Shown: positions 1 to 8,277, counted from the first letter of the stretch. The stretch is 64,000 nucleotides of DNA from Diaphorobacter caeni (GCF_015354245.1 NZ_JADKYZ010000004.1:186001-250000), one strand, 5' to 3'. Numbers and translations are program-made. The notes: a model not told the origin generated them from the letters alone.

Positions 1-1
1 C

Positions 2-325
2 AAGTGGGCCGACAAGCTGTTCGGCCAACTGCTGCCTTGGCTCGAGTCGGGCAATGCGCAGGTGAGCACCGTGCTGGCCAAGACGCCACTGCCCGAGTTG
101 CTGGAACAACTGCAGCAGCAATACGGCGCACAGACCCAACTGCTCGACGCACGTCGGCCCAAACAGGAAGACGCGACGGCACCACAGGCCTTCGTGCCGA
201 ATCCGCCAGCAGCGGCAACCCATGCCCCCGCCCCGACCGTCAAGGTCAAGAAGCCAGGACGCACCTGGGCCCTGCCGGGAACGCTTGCAGGCCTGTTCTG
301 CATGATGTTCGTCGCGGTGGAGTAA
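2..325 (+). CDS. C-terminal part of a protein of unknown function with a terminal membrane segment
   Basis: The reading frame is open from the first bases of the window and ends at TAA 323-325, so only the last 107 residues are visible and the true start lies upstream. The visible part begins with an amphipathic, probably helical stretch, continues through a long Pro/Ala-rich linker (about residues 60-85) and ends with a hydrophobic segment (ALPGTLAGLFCMMFVAV) that could be a single C-terminal membrane anchor. I do not recognise the family. A hairpin at 394-417 could terminate its transcript. Confidence 0.6.
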   Translation, partial: KWADKLFGQLLPWLESGNAQVSTVLAKTPLPELLEQLQQQYGAQTQLLDARRPKQEDATAPQAFVPNPPAAATHAPAPTVKVKKPGRTWALPGTLAGLFCMMFVAVE

Positions 326-393
326 AGCACCAGGTCGAGTCAGGTCGGTCCGGCACTTCGCTCGGCCCGCACCGACCACATCGAAGACGCGAT

Positions 394-422
394 GCACCGA
401 CCTTCATGCGTCGGTGCTATTC
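394..422 (+). terminator. Possible terminator hairpin after the first gene
   Basis: GCACCGAC (394-401) pairs with GTCGGTGC (410-417) over an 8-nt loop and is followed by the weak T-rich run TATTCT. It sits between the first gene and the membrane protein that starts at 432, so it could equally be a leader hairpin of the second gene. Confidence 0.4.
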
Positions 423-431
423 TCCCAAGCC

Positions 432-788
432 ATGAAACTCCTGCTCAAATGGCTGCTTTGCGCCTCCGCACTGCTGTGCGTGGCCTACATCTACAGCGGC
501 GTCGAAGTGCGCAGCTTCTCCAGCGCGCTGATCGCGGCCGCCGTCATCGGCCTGTTCAACACCATCGTGCGCCCCATCCTGGTGGTGCTCACGCTGCCCG
601 TCACCGTCGTGACGCTGGGACTTTTCCTCTTCGTCATCAACGCACTGATGTTCTGGGCGGCCAGCTCGGTACTCGGCAGCGGATTCCAGGTGCACGGCTT
701 CGTGGCCGCGCTGATCGGCTCGCTGATCTACTCCGTGCTCTGCATGCTAATTGAGGCTGCGATCGGAAGCCTGCTCCTTCAGAAGTGA
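432..788 (+). CDS. Phage holin family / YvlD-like (DUF360) four-helix inner membrane protein
   Basis: This 118-residue protein is almost entirely hydrophobic, with four predicted membrane segments (about residues 5-20, 25-45, 52-75 and 85-110). The motif FNTIVRPILVVLTLPVTVV is typical of the Pfam Phage_holin_4_2 / YvlD group, which are small cellular membrane proteins and not evidence of a phage. I chose ATG 432 (MKLLLKW) over the in-frame ATG at 414 because the hydrophobic helix then begins right after a short positive N-terminus. Its last 42 bases overlap the 3' end of the convergent bepA gene. Cellular role unknown. Confidence 0.8.
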   Translation: MKLLLKWLLCASALLCVAYIYSGVEVRSFSSALIAAAVIGLFNTIVRPILVVLTLPVTVVTLGLFLFVINALMFWAASSVLGSGFQVHGFVAALIGSLIYSVLCMLIEAAIGSLLLQK

Positions 789-2303
789 GTCCACCTCGCG
801 CAGGCGCGTGTCGATGATCGACGCATCGTAAAAATCGACACCGCTCCCACCGCTTTTGCGCGCCAGGTCCTGTCCTGCCTTGAAGCGGTCCCGCGCCGCA
901 GCGTAGTCGTAGTGCCCCATCTGCGCCTCAGCCTCCGCACGGATCGCGCGCAGCGGCTGATTCTGCTGCGTCCACACCCGCGACAGCGCCAGCCACACCG
1001 CCGAGTCCTGAGGATGCGTGGCCACCCAGGTCTGGAGCGCGCCAGCCATCTCCGCACCACGCTTCAACTGCAGCATCACCTGCGTGCGTGCCAGCAGCTC
1101 CGGCCGCCCCGCGTCCGCCGTGGTTTTCTGCACATCGGCCGACAGCTCGCGCAAGGCATCCTCGGGCTTGCCCGCCGCCATCTCCACCTCCGCCGCAAGC
1201 AACTGCGCCTGCCGCTGCGCGGGCGCATTGCCCTGCACCAAAGGCTTGAGCCTGCCCACCGCCTCCCGCGCCAGCGCGTAGTCCTGCAACTGCACGCCGC
1301 TCAGCGCAGCGGCGTAAAGCGCACTCACCCGCCGATTGACTGATTTGTCCGCGAATCCCACATCCTTGGTTTCATGGATGTACTGCCGCAGCACCTCCAC
1401 GCCCGGCTTGGTCAGCACCCGAGCGCGCGCCACCATCATCACGTGATCGAGCGTGGCGGGCGGCTCCGCGCCATCCTCCTTGCCGATGCGCGCATGCATG
1501 TCCGCAATCCGCTGCGTCGTCAGCGGGTGACTGCGCAGATAGGGCCAGCTGCCGTTGTCGTTGATGCGATTGGCCTGCTGCAGCTTGTCGAACATTCCCA
1601 CAAAGCCCTGCTGCGCATACCCCGCAGGCTTCATCAGTCCGAAGCCGATCCGGTCGGCCTCGCGCTCCATGTCACGCGAAAAATTCAACTGGTTCTGCAC
1701 CACCGCAGCCTGCCCGCCCACCATCAGCGCCGCAGCCGCATCCGGACTCCGACTCGCCGCCAGCGCCCCGAGAATCATCGACCCGATCATCAACGGCGTC
1801 ATCTTGCCCTGCTGGTCAATCAAGCGCGCGATGTGCCGCTGCGTCACGTGGCTCAACTCATGCGCCATCACCGAAGCCAGTTCATCGCGCGTGGACACGA
1901 TGGAGATCAGCCCCAGATACACCCCGAAGTAACCACCCGGCAGCGCAAACGCGTTCACCTGCTTGTCACGCCCCAGCAGAATCTGCCACGCATAGCGCTC
2001 CTTGAGCTCGTCGCTCAGCTCACCACGCTCCTCGGAGGCCTTCATCAGCGATGCCATGATCTGGCTGACGTACTCGGTGAGCACCGCGTCGTCCAGATAG
2101 TCCGGGTCGCGGTAGAGCTCCTTGATGATGCGGTCACCCAGCTTGCGCTCCTGGGGCGTGGTGAGGCTCTGGCCGTCGCCAAGCGAAGGCAGGCCCAAGG
2201 CCCACGCGCCGCCGCTGCTGACGGCCAAAGTGGAGGCCATCAGCACGCTCGCCACCCAAGCCCGACCAGCGCGCCCCATGAAACGTGAATTGTTGAGAGT
2301 CAA
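747..2303 (-). CDS. bepA: M48 family periplasmic metalloprotease / TPR protein BepA (YfgC)
   Basis: The 518-residue protein has an N-terminal signal peptide ending near residue 35 (GGAWA). The M48 zinc site is HELSH at 148-152, with the third ligand in EREAD around residue 215. The C-terminal half is alpha-helical and TPR-like. BepA acts in the periplasm on outer membrane protein assembly: it helps LptD mature and degrades stalled BAM substrates. Length and layout fit BepA (E. coli about 487 residues). ATG 2279 (MGRAGRA) is an alternative start that keeps the signal peptide. It is divergent from moaC, and its 3' end overlaps the 432-788 gene tail to tail by 42 bases. Confidence 0.92.
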   Translation of the reverse strand: MTLNNSRFMGRAGRAWVASVLMASTLAVSSGGAWALGLPSLGDGQSLTTPQERKLGDRIIKELYRDPDYLDDAVLTEYVSQIMASLMKASEERGELSDELKERYAWQILLGRDKQVNAFALPGGYFGVYLGLISIVSTRDELASVMAHELSHVTQRHIARLIDQQGKMTPLMIGSMILGALAASRSPDAAAALMVGGQAAVVQNQLNFSRDMEREADRIGFGLMKPAGYAQQGFVGMFDKLQQANRINDNGSWPYLRSHPLTTQRIADMHARIGKEDGAEPPATLDHVMMVARARVLTKPGVEVLRQYIHETKDVGFADKSVNRRVSALYAAALSGVQLQDYALAREAVGRLKPLVQGNAPAQRQAQLLAAEVEMAAGKPEDALRELSADVQKTTADAGRPELLARTQVMLQLKRGAEMAGALQTWVATHPQDSAVWLALSRVWTQQNQPLRAIRAEAEAQMGHYDYAAARDRFKAGQDLARKSGGSGVDFYDASIIDTRLREVDSLLKEQASDRSLN

Positions 2304-2506
2304 ACGTCACACTCCGTCAAAGACCGAAAGCCCGCGCCACCCGCATGCTCTGCCCGTATGATGCCCCGAGCCCACAATGGTTGCGCACGAAATGCAACAA
2401 GTATAGAAACCCGCCTGATCCGGGCAATGACGCAGCGACTCGAACATCGCCGCCGCTGCCGCCATCGCATCAATCACAGCTAACTCACACGAACTTTGAA
2501 ATCTCC

Positions 2507-3034
2507 ATGAGCACTGATTCATCCGACCACAGCAAGAACCAACCCACTGAACAGCAGGCGGCATCCCAACTGACCCACTTTGACCAGCAAGGACAGGCGC
2601 ATATGGTGGATGTGGGCGGCAAACAAGCGACGCATCGCGTGGCAGTCGCCACCGGAGAAATTCGCATGCGCCCCGAAACGCTGGCAATCATTCAATCGGG
2701 GACTGCGAAAAAAGGAGACGTACTGGGAATCGCGCGTATCGCGGGGATTATGGCGGCGAAGAAGACCAGCGATTTGATACCGCTTTGCCATCCGCTGGCG
2801 TTGACGCGGGTGGCAGTGGATTTTGACGTTCGAGAATCTGATTCAACCGTTCAATGCACTGCGACTGTGGAGACTGTTGGGCAGACGGGGGTGGAGATGG
2901 AAGCGTTGACAGCTGTGCAGATTGCCTTGTTGACTATCTACGATATGTGCAAGGCTGTGGATCGGGAAATGACGATTGAAAAAATTAGACTTTTAGAAAA
3001 AAAAGGGGGTAAGTCAAAAAAATGGACTGCATGA
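2507..3034 (+). CDS. moaC: Cyclic pyranopterin monophosphate synthase MoaC
   Basis: MoaC converts the 3',8-cyclo-GTP made by MoaA into cyclic pyranopterin monophosphate, an early step of molybdenum cofactor synthesis in the cytosol. The 175-residue sequence carries the family motifs LIPLCHPL (active-site region), VGVEMEAL-like ([20 protein letters not shown]) and DMCKAVD. I used ATG 2507 (MSTDSSD) rather than the frame's upstream start at 2345, which would add 54 residues of non-conserved sequence. No other moa or moe gene is in the window. The 203 bp upstream must hold divergent promoters for moaC and bepA. The last 100 bases are AT-rich compared with the rest of the gene, as is the following tfpZ-pilA island. 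Confidence 0.95.
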   Translation: MSTDSSDHSKNQPTEQQAASQLTHFDQQGQAHMVDVGGKQATHRVAVATGEIRMRPETLAIIQSGTAKKGDVLGIARIAGIMAAKKTSDLIPLCHPLALTRVAVDFDVRESDSTVQCTATVETVGQTGVEMEALTAVQIALLTIYDMCKAVDREMTIEKIRLLEKKGGKSKKWTA

Positions 3035-3041
3035 TTATTTT

Positions 3042-3821
3042 CTAAGGCAAAAACCCATCAACCGCAGCGTATCCCACAATATTTGCATCCGCATCCAAAA
3101 AAACGACCCACTCGTCCAAATTTTTCTTACTTACCAAAGGTAAATAGTATATTTCTTCAATTTTTTTCCCACTCTTTCGCACCGCGTTGTCAATTAAGCC
3201 CCCCACATCGTCCGAAACTTGTCCTCTTAACTTCGCCAAACTGCGCATTCGGCTTTTAACCTGCTCACGATTTGATTCATAACTCACCCATGCTGCGGGT
3301 CTTGCACTTGGTTCAAAGCCCTGAGCAGATAAGTTGATGCTTTCAATTACTTCATCACCATTCTGGGCACCACGGGTTCCCACCAAAACAGGTCCCGTCC
3401 AACCAAAGCTCCGAAGCTCCCTTGACGCGCGATGAAGGTTACTCATATCTATGTCTACTGGCGATACGGCAACGAAACGATCCACCTCAAAAGCCAACCG
3501 CACTGGACGAGCCAGTGAAATGGTGTGCAATCCGTACAGCAATGCTGCAATCTGCAAAATTGAGACGATTGACAGGTCAATGAAGAGTTCTGCTCTTGAT
3601 TTTTTAGGGTTGTATAAGATCGCTGTCAGCAGTGGTCCACAGATGACATCAATACTGACCAACATCCAGAAGAGATGCTGGCCACCAGCCAGACTCTCAT
3701 ACGGAAAGCGAAACCAAAAGCCAAAAACAATAATTGCCGCAACAGCCCCAATAATCAAGCTTATTGCCAAATGAATGGCCGCCGCCTTGAAAGAAGCACT
3801 CAGCCTTTGATTTTTGTACAT
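3042..3821 (-). CDS. tfpZ: TfpX/TfpZ family type IV pilin accessory protein
   Basis: The 259-residue protein has N-terminal membrane segments (about residues 12-33, 47-66 and 80-100) and a C-terminal soluble domain rich in charged residues. The pattern of short helices, FRFPYESLAGG and FWMLVSIDVICGPLLT resembles TfpX/TfpZ proteins. These are encoded next to certain type IV pilin alleles and are needed for surface assembly or stability of their own pilin. It lies directly downstream of pilA on the same strand, behind a strong hairpin terminator, so expression is probably by partial readthrough. No good Shine-Dalgarno is visible. Base composition is clearly lower in GC than the flanking genes, a sign that the pilin and accessory gene were exchanged together. 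Confidence 0.75.
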   Translation of the reverse strand: MYKNQRLSASFKAAAIHLAISLIIGAVAAIIVFGFWFRFPYESLAGGQHLFWMLVSIDVICGPLLTAILYNPKKSRAELFIDLSIVSILQIAALLYGLHTISLARPVRLAFEVDRFVAVSPVDIDMSNLHRASRELRSFGWTGPVLVGTRGAQNGDEVIESINLSAQGFEPSARPAAWVSYESNREQVKSRMRSLAKLRGQVSDDVGGLIDNAVRKSGKKIEEIYYLPLVSKKNLDEWVVFLDADANIVGYAAVDGFLP

Positions 3822-3830
3822 GACTTAAGC

Positions 3831-3864
3831 AAAAAAGGATTCCGATCTCTCGGAATCCTTTTCA
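3831..3864 (-). terminator. Strong hairpin between pilA and tfpZ (terminator/attenuator)
   Basis: On the minus strand AAAAGGATTCCGA pairs with TCGGAATCCTTTT around a GAGA loop and runs into a T tract. It sits between the pilin stop (3888) and the tfpZ start (3821), only about 10 bases before the tfpZ start codon. It should end most pilA transcripts and leave a small share to read into tfpZ, a sensible ratio for an abundant pilin and its helper. Confidence 0.8.
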
Positions 3865-3887
3865 TTTATTTAATTCGATGAATCAAA

Positions 3888-4463
3888 TTAACGGCACTCA
3901 GCTGGAGCCAGCTTGAGAGGCAAAGTAGGATCTGTGGACAGTGTCGTAATCGCGAAGGGAGAAGTTGCACCAGCAGCACGGCACTTCCACTTCACGCCGT
4001 CGGTTGGCGGTGTGAACGCTGCTGTGGCATCAGGCAAAGCAACTTCCGTACCCACCGGGCCAAGATAAGGAACCAAGACCAGGGTATTATTTGCAGCAAT
4101 TTCAATACGGGTAGAGTAAGGAATAGCGATCAGGCCAGTTGCGGGATCAATGTGTATGCCAGTGACTGGCGTGGTAACGCTATTCAATTGTCCGGCTGTC
4201 GCTGGGCCAATCACATTATCAGACATCGTGGGGGCCGTGTACCCGGAACCATATCCTTCAGAATCAGCAGCAACAGCTCCCTTTGCCAGGATGTCAGCAA
4301 CATTTTGTTTCGCAGCGCCCGCTTGAACCAAGCCTTCCGATACGCGCGCACGCTTCGTGTAGTCTTGATAAGCAGGCAGTGCCACAGCAGCCAAAATACC
4401 GATAATCGCCACAACGATCATCAATTCGATAAGGGTGAAACCCTTTTGGATAGAACGCTTCAT
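3888..4463 (-). CDS. pilA: Type IV major pilin (PilA-like)
   Basis: The 191-residue prepilin starts with a short positive leader (MKRSIQKG) cut by PilD before Phe, giving [20 protein letters not shown], the classic N-methylated helix with Glu5. The globular part ends with a Cys-Cys pair (WKCRAAG and PAECR) that forms the D-loop disulfide. It is the structural subunit of the pilus used for twitching, adhesion and DNA uptake. GGGGAGAT precedes ATG 4463 at a good distance, and a sigma-54-like promoter lies at 4546-4562. It is followed by an attenuator hairpin and tfpZ. Its composition is lower in GC than the housekeeping genes around it. Confidence 0.93.
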   Translation of the reverse strand: MKRSIQKGFTLIELMIVVAIIGILAAVALPAYQDYTKRARVSEGLVQAGAAKQNVADILAKGAVAADSEGYGSGYTAPTMSDNVIGPATAGQLNSVTTPVTGIHIDPATGLIAIPYSTRIEIAANNTLVLVPYLGPVGTEVALPDATAAFTPPTDGVKWKCRAAGATSPFAITTLSTDPTLPLKLAPAECR

Positions 4464-4545
4464 TTAAACATCTCCCCGGAGTAAAACAATGAGTGAATGG
4501 AACCTGAGGTTTACCCCGTGAGCCTCAAGTCTTGAGAATCTTACA

Positions 4546-4562
4546 AGCAGCTTGCGTGCCAA
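4546..4562 (-). promoter_or_regulatory. Sigma-54 promoter of pilA
   Basis: Read on the minus strand, TTGGCACGCAAGCTGCT matches the RpoN consensus TGGCACG-N4-TTGCW with a single change (CTGC for TTGC). The invariant GG and GC are spaced by 10 bases. Transcription would begin about 70 bases before the pilin ATG. Control of pilA by RpoN together with PilSR is established in other proteobacteria; no pilSR genes are in this window. Confidence 0.7.
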
Positions 4563-4739
4563 CTTTGATCTACTCGCCAGAACCGCATGGATTGTTATTC
4601 CAGCGTCAAACCTAAGGCTTTGTTTGTAACAAATGACGTTTTTGTCGGAACAGAAGTGTCACTCGGGACAATTTCGACACTGTAAATGTTATTGAAATTT
4701 CAACCTCGATAGCTTTTTCACCCAGGCCGTTTCCAGCGC

Positions 4740-5399
4740 TCAGCGCTGGATGAACAGCATCGTCGTTCCGACGATTTCGATGCGGTCGCCGTCCTTGAGC
4801 TGGACGGGGTCGGCGCTGATCTGCTCGCCGTTGAGCGTGGGCATTTCATCGCCTTCGACATGGGCCAGGACGAAGCCTTGGTGGCGCTTGGTGATCGAGG
4901 CGACCGCCACGCCAGGCTTGCCGATGGTGGTGACGACCTTGACGAGAGAGACCTGCCGGCCCGCTGCCGCGCCGGAGAGGACTTTGACGTCGGCCTGCAG
5001 CGGAGGCGCTGGGGTGAGCGGTGCGGGGCGGGAGTTGGGAACCTTGGGCAGGGCCATGCCTGGCTTGAAGAGCATGGTCTTTTCATAGTCCACGCCACCC
5101 GCGCCGCCGGGGGCCTCGTCGACGAAGCGGATCTTGTAGCGGCCGAGTTCCACGGTGTCGCCGTTGCGCAGTTTGTGGCGCTTGACGGACTTGCCGTTGA
5201 CGTGGGTGCCATTGGTGCTGTTGAGATCCTCGATCTCCACCTCGTCGGCGGCCATGTGCAGAAGCGCGTGCTCGCCGCTCACGGCGAGGTTGTCGATGAC
5301 GACGTCGTTGTACGGGCGGCGGCCAAGCGTGGTGCGCTCCTTGGTCAGGGGCACTTCCTTGATGACCACTCCATCAACCGATACGACCATCTTGGGCAT
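4740..5399 (-). CDS. Tandem FHA domain protein
   Basis: The 219-residue protein has a clear N-terminal FHA domain (about residues 20-90). The phosphothreonine-binding signature is present: GRRPYNDVVIDNLAVSGEHA followed by LNSTNGTHVNG. A second, weaker FHA-like fold at about 130-215 keeps GDEMPTLNGEQI and LKDGDRIEI but has lost the Arg of the GR-S-H signature, so it probably does not bind phosphopeptides. FHA modules read threonine phosphorylation. The gene lies 55 bases downstream of a PP2C phosphatase on the same strand, and they are likely cotranscribed. No Ser/Thr kinase is visible in the window. Confidence 0.88.
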   Translation of the reverse strand: MPKMVVSVDGVVIKEVPLTKERTTLGRRPYNDVVIDNLAVSGEHALLHMAADEVEIEDLNSTNGTHVNGKSVKRHKLRNGDTVELGRYKIRFVDEAPGGAGGVDYEKTMLFKPGMALPKVPNSRPAPLTPAPPLQADVKVLSGAAAGRQVSLVKVVTTIGKPGVAVASITKRHQGFVLAHVEGDEMPTLNGEQISADPVQLKDGDRIEIVGTTMLFIQR

Positions 5400-5454
5400 G
5401 ATCTTTTCCTTCTAGTTCAAGCATTTGTTTCTTATCTACTAGCAAAGATCGGGC

Positions 5455-6270
5455 TCAATGTGAGCGCAGCAGTCGGGACATCAGGCTGGGCTTGATGATT
5501 TTCTGCTTTTCTCCAGCGGCCTGGACCAGAACAACACTGATGTTGTCACGCCCTCCCATGGCGTTGGCCAGCTGGATCATGCGCTCTGCCTTTTCCGTGA
5601 GCGGTGCGGGCGCCTTGGCGAGGGCCGCCAGATCGTCGTCACCGATCATGTTGGTCAATCCGTCCGAACACAGAATGTACAGATCCTGAGGCTCGACCGG
5701 AAACTCGTTGAAATCGATCTGGACCATAGTTTCCACGCCCAGCGCCCGCGTGACAAGATTGCCGTATTCGGAATTCTGCGCCTGCTGGGGAGTGAGCAGT
5801 CCGGCATCGATCTGCTCCTGCAGCCAGGAGTGGTCGCGCGTCAACTGCTGCAGCGCGCCGTCGCGCAGCCGATAGCAGCGCGAGTCGCCGACGTGGGCAA
5901 GCAGAAGACGGTCGCTGCGGAACAGGCCGACGACGAGCGTGGTGCCCATGCCGAGATTCTGGGGTGACGTGAGCGCGGCCTCGAGGATGTTGCGGTTGGC
6001 GCCGTTGATGCACATGTCGAGCGCGATGCGCAGCTCGGTCGGAGTGACGTCCGTGCCCAGCTCCTGCAACAGGCGCGCGAGATGGGTGTTCACATAGTCC
6101 ACCGCCATGGCGCTGGCGACTTCGCCCGCGTTGTAGCCACCCATGCCGTCCGCCAGCAGGGCGAGGCCGCTGACGTCATCGACGCCGATGGCGTCTTCAT
6201 TGTTGGCGCGAACTCGGCCTGCATCCGTCTGTGCGACGAATTCGTAGTGAGATGTGGACCGGTGAATCAT
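5455..6270 (-). CDS. PP2C family protein serine/threonine phosphatase
   Basis: The 271-residue enzyme shows the metal-binding and catalytic motifs of bacterial PP2C (PrpC/Stp type): RANNEDAIG near the N-terminus, LLADGMGGYNAGEVAS, HVGDSRCYRLRDG, ILCSDGLTNM and the final GGRDNISVVLV. It removes phosphate from Ser/Thr residues in the cytosol using Mn or Mg. It is the first gene of a two-gene unit with the FHA protein, which suggests one phosphosignalling pathway, for example regulation of secretion or pili. Its kinase must be encoded elsewhere. Confidence 0.92.
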   Translation of the reverse strand: MIHRSTSHYEFVAQTDAGRVRANNEDAIGVDDVSGLALLADGMGGYNAGEVASAMAVDYVNTHLARLLQELGTDVTPTELRIALDMCINGANRNILEAALTSPQNLGMGTTLVVGLFRSDRLLLAHVGDSRCYRLRDGALQQLTRDHSWLQEQIDAGLLTPQQAQNSEYGNLVTRALGVETMVQIDFNEFPVEPQDLYILCSDGLTNMIGDDDLAALAKAPAPLTEKAERMIQLANAMGGRDNISVVLVQAAGEKQKIIKPSLMSRLLRSH

Positions 6271-6583
6271 CTTGACGCCATTGCTCAGCCAGTTTCAACA
6301 GCGGGCCGTGCTGCGACATGCGTTGCGATCGGCAGCGGATGTCATTGAAGTTTGCTAGTTTTACCGATTGCAATAATAGACGACTATTCAGTCAAATGCG
6401 ATTCTGATAGTTTTTATTTTCATACCGCTAATCCAGTGCAATATGCCGTTTGCGCCTGCAATTGTCAGCTATCGTCAACTATCTGAATGGAATCTCCAAA
6501 ATCAACGTTTGGAGATTCCCGTTTTATCCACATCAAGGTCAGGTTCGCGATCACCTGTTCAGAAGTGAGCACTCATGCATTTT
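6271..6583. other. 313-bp intergenic region upstream of the PP2C gene
   Basis: This AT-rich stretch holds no convincing gene. It contains the promoter side of the PP2C-FHA unit and a perfect 12-bp inverted repeat, GGAATCTCCAAA / TTTGGAGATTCC, at 6489-6519 with a 7-nt loop. The repeat lies 65 bases beyond the end of the first terC gene and is probably its terminator, although the T-rich side (CGTTTTAT) faces the plus strand. Confidence 0.6.
6489..6519. terminator. Perfect 12-bp inverted repeat downstream of terC
   Basis: GGAATCTCCAAA (6489-6500) and TTTGGAGATTCC (6508-6519) form a stem with a 7-nt loop. It is likely a transcription terminator for the minus-strand terC gene ending at 6584. The minus-strand side lacks a clear T tract. 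Confidence 0.5.
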
Positions 6584-7270
6584 CTATGGCCGCTGCCCGG
6601 CCTTGCTGCGGCGCTGAAGCAGCATACCGATCACCACGACCAGCACCGCGCCGAGCAGGGATGCCGCGTGAGGGAGCCAAGGATAGTTTGAAACAATGCT
6701 CTTGAGCATTTCGTCACTGGCGATGGTCTCTCCGGCGACCCAGCCGATCAGCGCAGCACCCAGCGTGACGATGGCGGGGAAGCGGTCCATGATCTTGATG
6801 ATCAGTGTGGAGCCGAAGATCACCAGCGGGATGCTGATCGCCAAACCGAGAACCAGCAGCACCATGTTGCCTTGCGCCGCAGCGGCCACGGCGATCACGT
6901 TGTCCAAGCTCATCACCAGATCGGCGAGCAGGATGGTGCGGATGGCGACCATCATGCTGTTGGGGCCCTTGGATTCAGCGTCTCCATCGTCCCCGCTCAC
7001 CAGCAATTGCGTGCCGATCCACAGCAGCAGACAGCCGCCCACGATCTGCAGCCACGGCAGCTGCAGCAGCTTCGCGGCCAGAAAAGTGAGAAGGATGCGC
7101 AGCACCACGGCCGCGCCGGAGCCAAACTGGATGGCCCTGCGCTGCTGCGCCGGCGGCAGGGAGCGAGCGGCCAATGCGATGACGACGGCGTTGTCGCCCG
7201 ACAGCACGATGTTGATGCCGATGACCTCGAGCAGGCCGATCCAGAAAACGGAACTAGACAGCATCTCCAT
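6584..7270 (-). CDS. TerC family integral membrane protein, copy 1
   Basis: The 228-residue protein has about seven membrane segments and the two acidic TerC motifs: NIVLSGDNAVVIALAAR in the first helix and LADLVMSLDNVIAVAA in the middle. The Asp and Asn residues in the membrane are thought to carry metal ions. TerC/Alx/MeeF proteins are linked to Mn export and metallation of secreted proteins. I chose ATG 7270 (MEMLSSS), which follows GGGGAGAGG. The frame is open 60 bases further up but that part is not conserved. It is a tandem paralogue of the gene at 7525-8217, same strand and order. Confidence 0.9.
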   Translation of the reverse strand: MEMLSSSVFWIGLLEVIGINIVLSGDNAVVIALAARSLPPAQQRRAIQFGSGAAVVLRILLTFLAAKLLQLPWLQIVGGCLLLWIGTQLLVSGDDGDAESKGPNSMMVAIRTILLADLVMSLDNVIAVAAAAQGNMVLLVLGLAISIPLVIFGSTLIIKIMDRFPAIVTLGAALIGWVAGETIASDEMLKSIVSNYPWLPHAASLLGAVLVVVIGMLLQRRSKAGQRP

Positions 7271-7424
7271 GCTTGACCTCTCCCCAGGCACGTAGATGCT
7301 TGGACTCCAAATGGAACATTCCTCCAGCATAGAGAGAATTGATGCAACAGGATGTCAGCCAAACGCCTGAATACCATCCATTGGCTTTCCCCGGACCAGT
7401 CAAAACCGGGAAACGCCACCCCGG

Positions 7425-7467
7425 AAAAGCAAAAAGGCAAAGCCTCCTGATCGGAAGTCTTTGCCTT
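7425..7467 (-). terminator. Terminator of terC copy 2
   Basis: On the minus strand AAGGCAAAG pairs with CTTTGCCTT around a 16-nt loop and is followed by TTTGCTTTT. It is placed 58 bases after the stop of the 7525-8217 gene, a rho-independent terminator that separates the two terC copies. Confidence 0.7.
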
Positions 7468-7524
7468 GCATACCCCGAATGCGGGGTGGGAGCGTGAATG
7501 CCTGAGAGCGTGAGGGTGAAACGC

Positions 7525-8217
7525 TCAGGCTGCCGCGTGAACTTTGCTTTCGTTGCGTGCCTTGACGTACTTGCCCACGGCCACCACCAGAATCGCGCCG
7601 GCTGCTGCCGCCACGTAGTGCAGCCAAGGATGCGACAGGGCGTAGTCGTGCAGGATGTTGTCGTTGACGATGGTTTCGCCGCCGACCCAGCCGATCAGCG
7701 CCGCGCCGAGCGTGACGATGACGGGAAAGCGCTCCATGAGCTTGATCATGAGCGTGGAGCCGAAGATCACGAGCGGAATGCTGATGGCCAGGCCCAGAAT
7801 CAGCAGGACCATGTTGCCTTGGGCTGTGGCGGCCACGGCGATCACGTTGTCCAGGCTCATCACCAGATCGGCGATCAGGATGGTGCGCACGGCGGCGACC
7901 ATGCCGCCGCTGCCCTTGGATTCGCCTTCTTCATCGTCATCGCCGGTCAGCAGCTGGTAGCCGATCCACAGCAGCAGAACGCCGCCGATGATCTGCAGGA
8001 ACGACAGCTCGAGCAGCTTGGCCGCCACGACGGTCAGCACGATGCGCAGCACCACGGCGGCGCCAGAGCCGATCATGATGGCCTTCTTTTGCTGAACGGG
8101 GGGAAGCGAGCGGGCCGCAAGTGCGATGACAACGGCGTTGTCGCCCGACAGGATGATGTTGATCCAGATGATCTTGACCAGCCCGATCCAGAAATCGGGC
8201 GTGTTGAGAAATTCCAT
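7525..8217 (-). CDS. TerC family integral membrane protein, copy 2
   Basis: The 230-residue protein is closely similar to its downstream neighbour and has the same motifs, NIILSGDNAVVIALAAR and ADLVMSLDNVIAVAAT, in about seven membrane segments. ATG 8217 (MEFLNTPDF) is preceded by TGGAGT and is homologous to the start chosen for copy 1. Both are probable Mn or other metal transporters of the inner membrane. Each copy has its own leader and terminator, so they may be regulated separately. A long perfect hairpin lies 23 bases upstream of this start (8240-8272). Confidence 0.9.
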   Translation of the reverse strand: MEFLNTPDFWIGLVKIIWINIILSGDNAVVIALAARSLPPVQQKKAIMIGSGAAVVLRIVLTVVAAKLLELSFLQIIGGVLLLWIGYQLLTGDDDEEGESKGSGGMVAAVRTILIADLVMSLDNVIAVAATAQGNMVLLILGLAISIPLVIFGSTLMIKLMERFPVIVTLGAALIGWVGGETIVNDNILHDYALSHPWLHYVAAAAGAILVVAVGKYVKARNESKVHAAA

Positions 8218-8239
8218 TGTTACTCCACTGTTATGAATT

Positions 8240-8277
8240 GAAACGCCAGCCTGAAATTCAGGCTGGCGTTTCTTTTT
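8240..8277. terminator. Perfect 15-bp hairpin in the sucD-terC interval
   Basis: GAAACGCCAGCCTGA (8240-8254) pairs perfectly with TCAGGCTGGCGTTTC (8258-8272) over a 3-nt loop. The T run (TTTTT) follows on the plus strand, opposite to the flanking genes. For minus-strand transcripts it would be a stem with an A tract before it, 23 bases before the terC copy 2 start codon, so it may be a terminator after sucCD or a leader structure of terC. Confidence 0.55.

Noticed and set aside
432-788. Phage remnant suggested by the holin family name
   Set aside because: The YvlD-like group is chromosomal. No lysis, tail, integrase or att-like sequence is near.
7271-7400. A yybP-ykoY (Mn) riboswitch before either terC gene
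   Set aside because: I looked for the conserved internal loops of that motif on the minus strand in both leaders and did not find them. Only simple hairpins are present.
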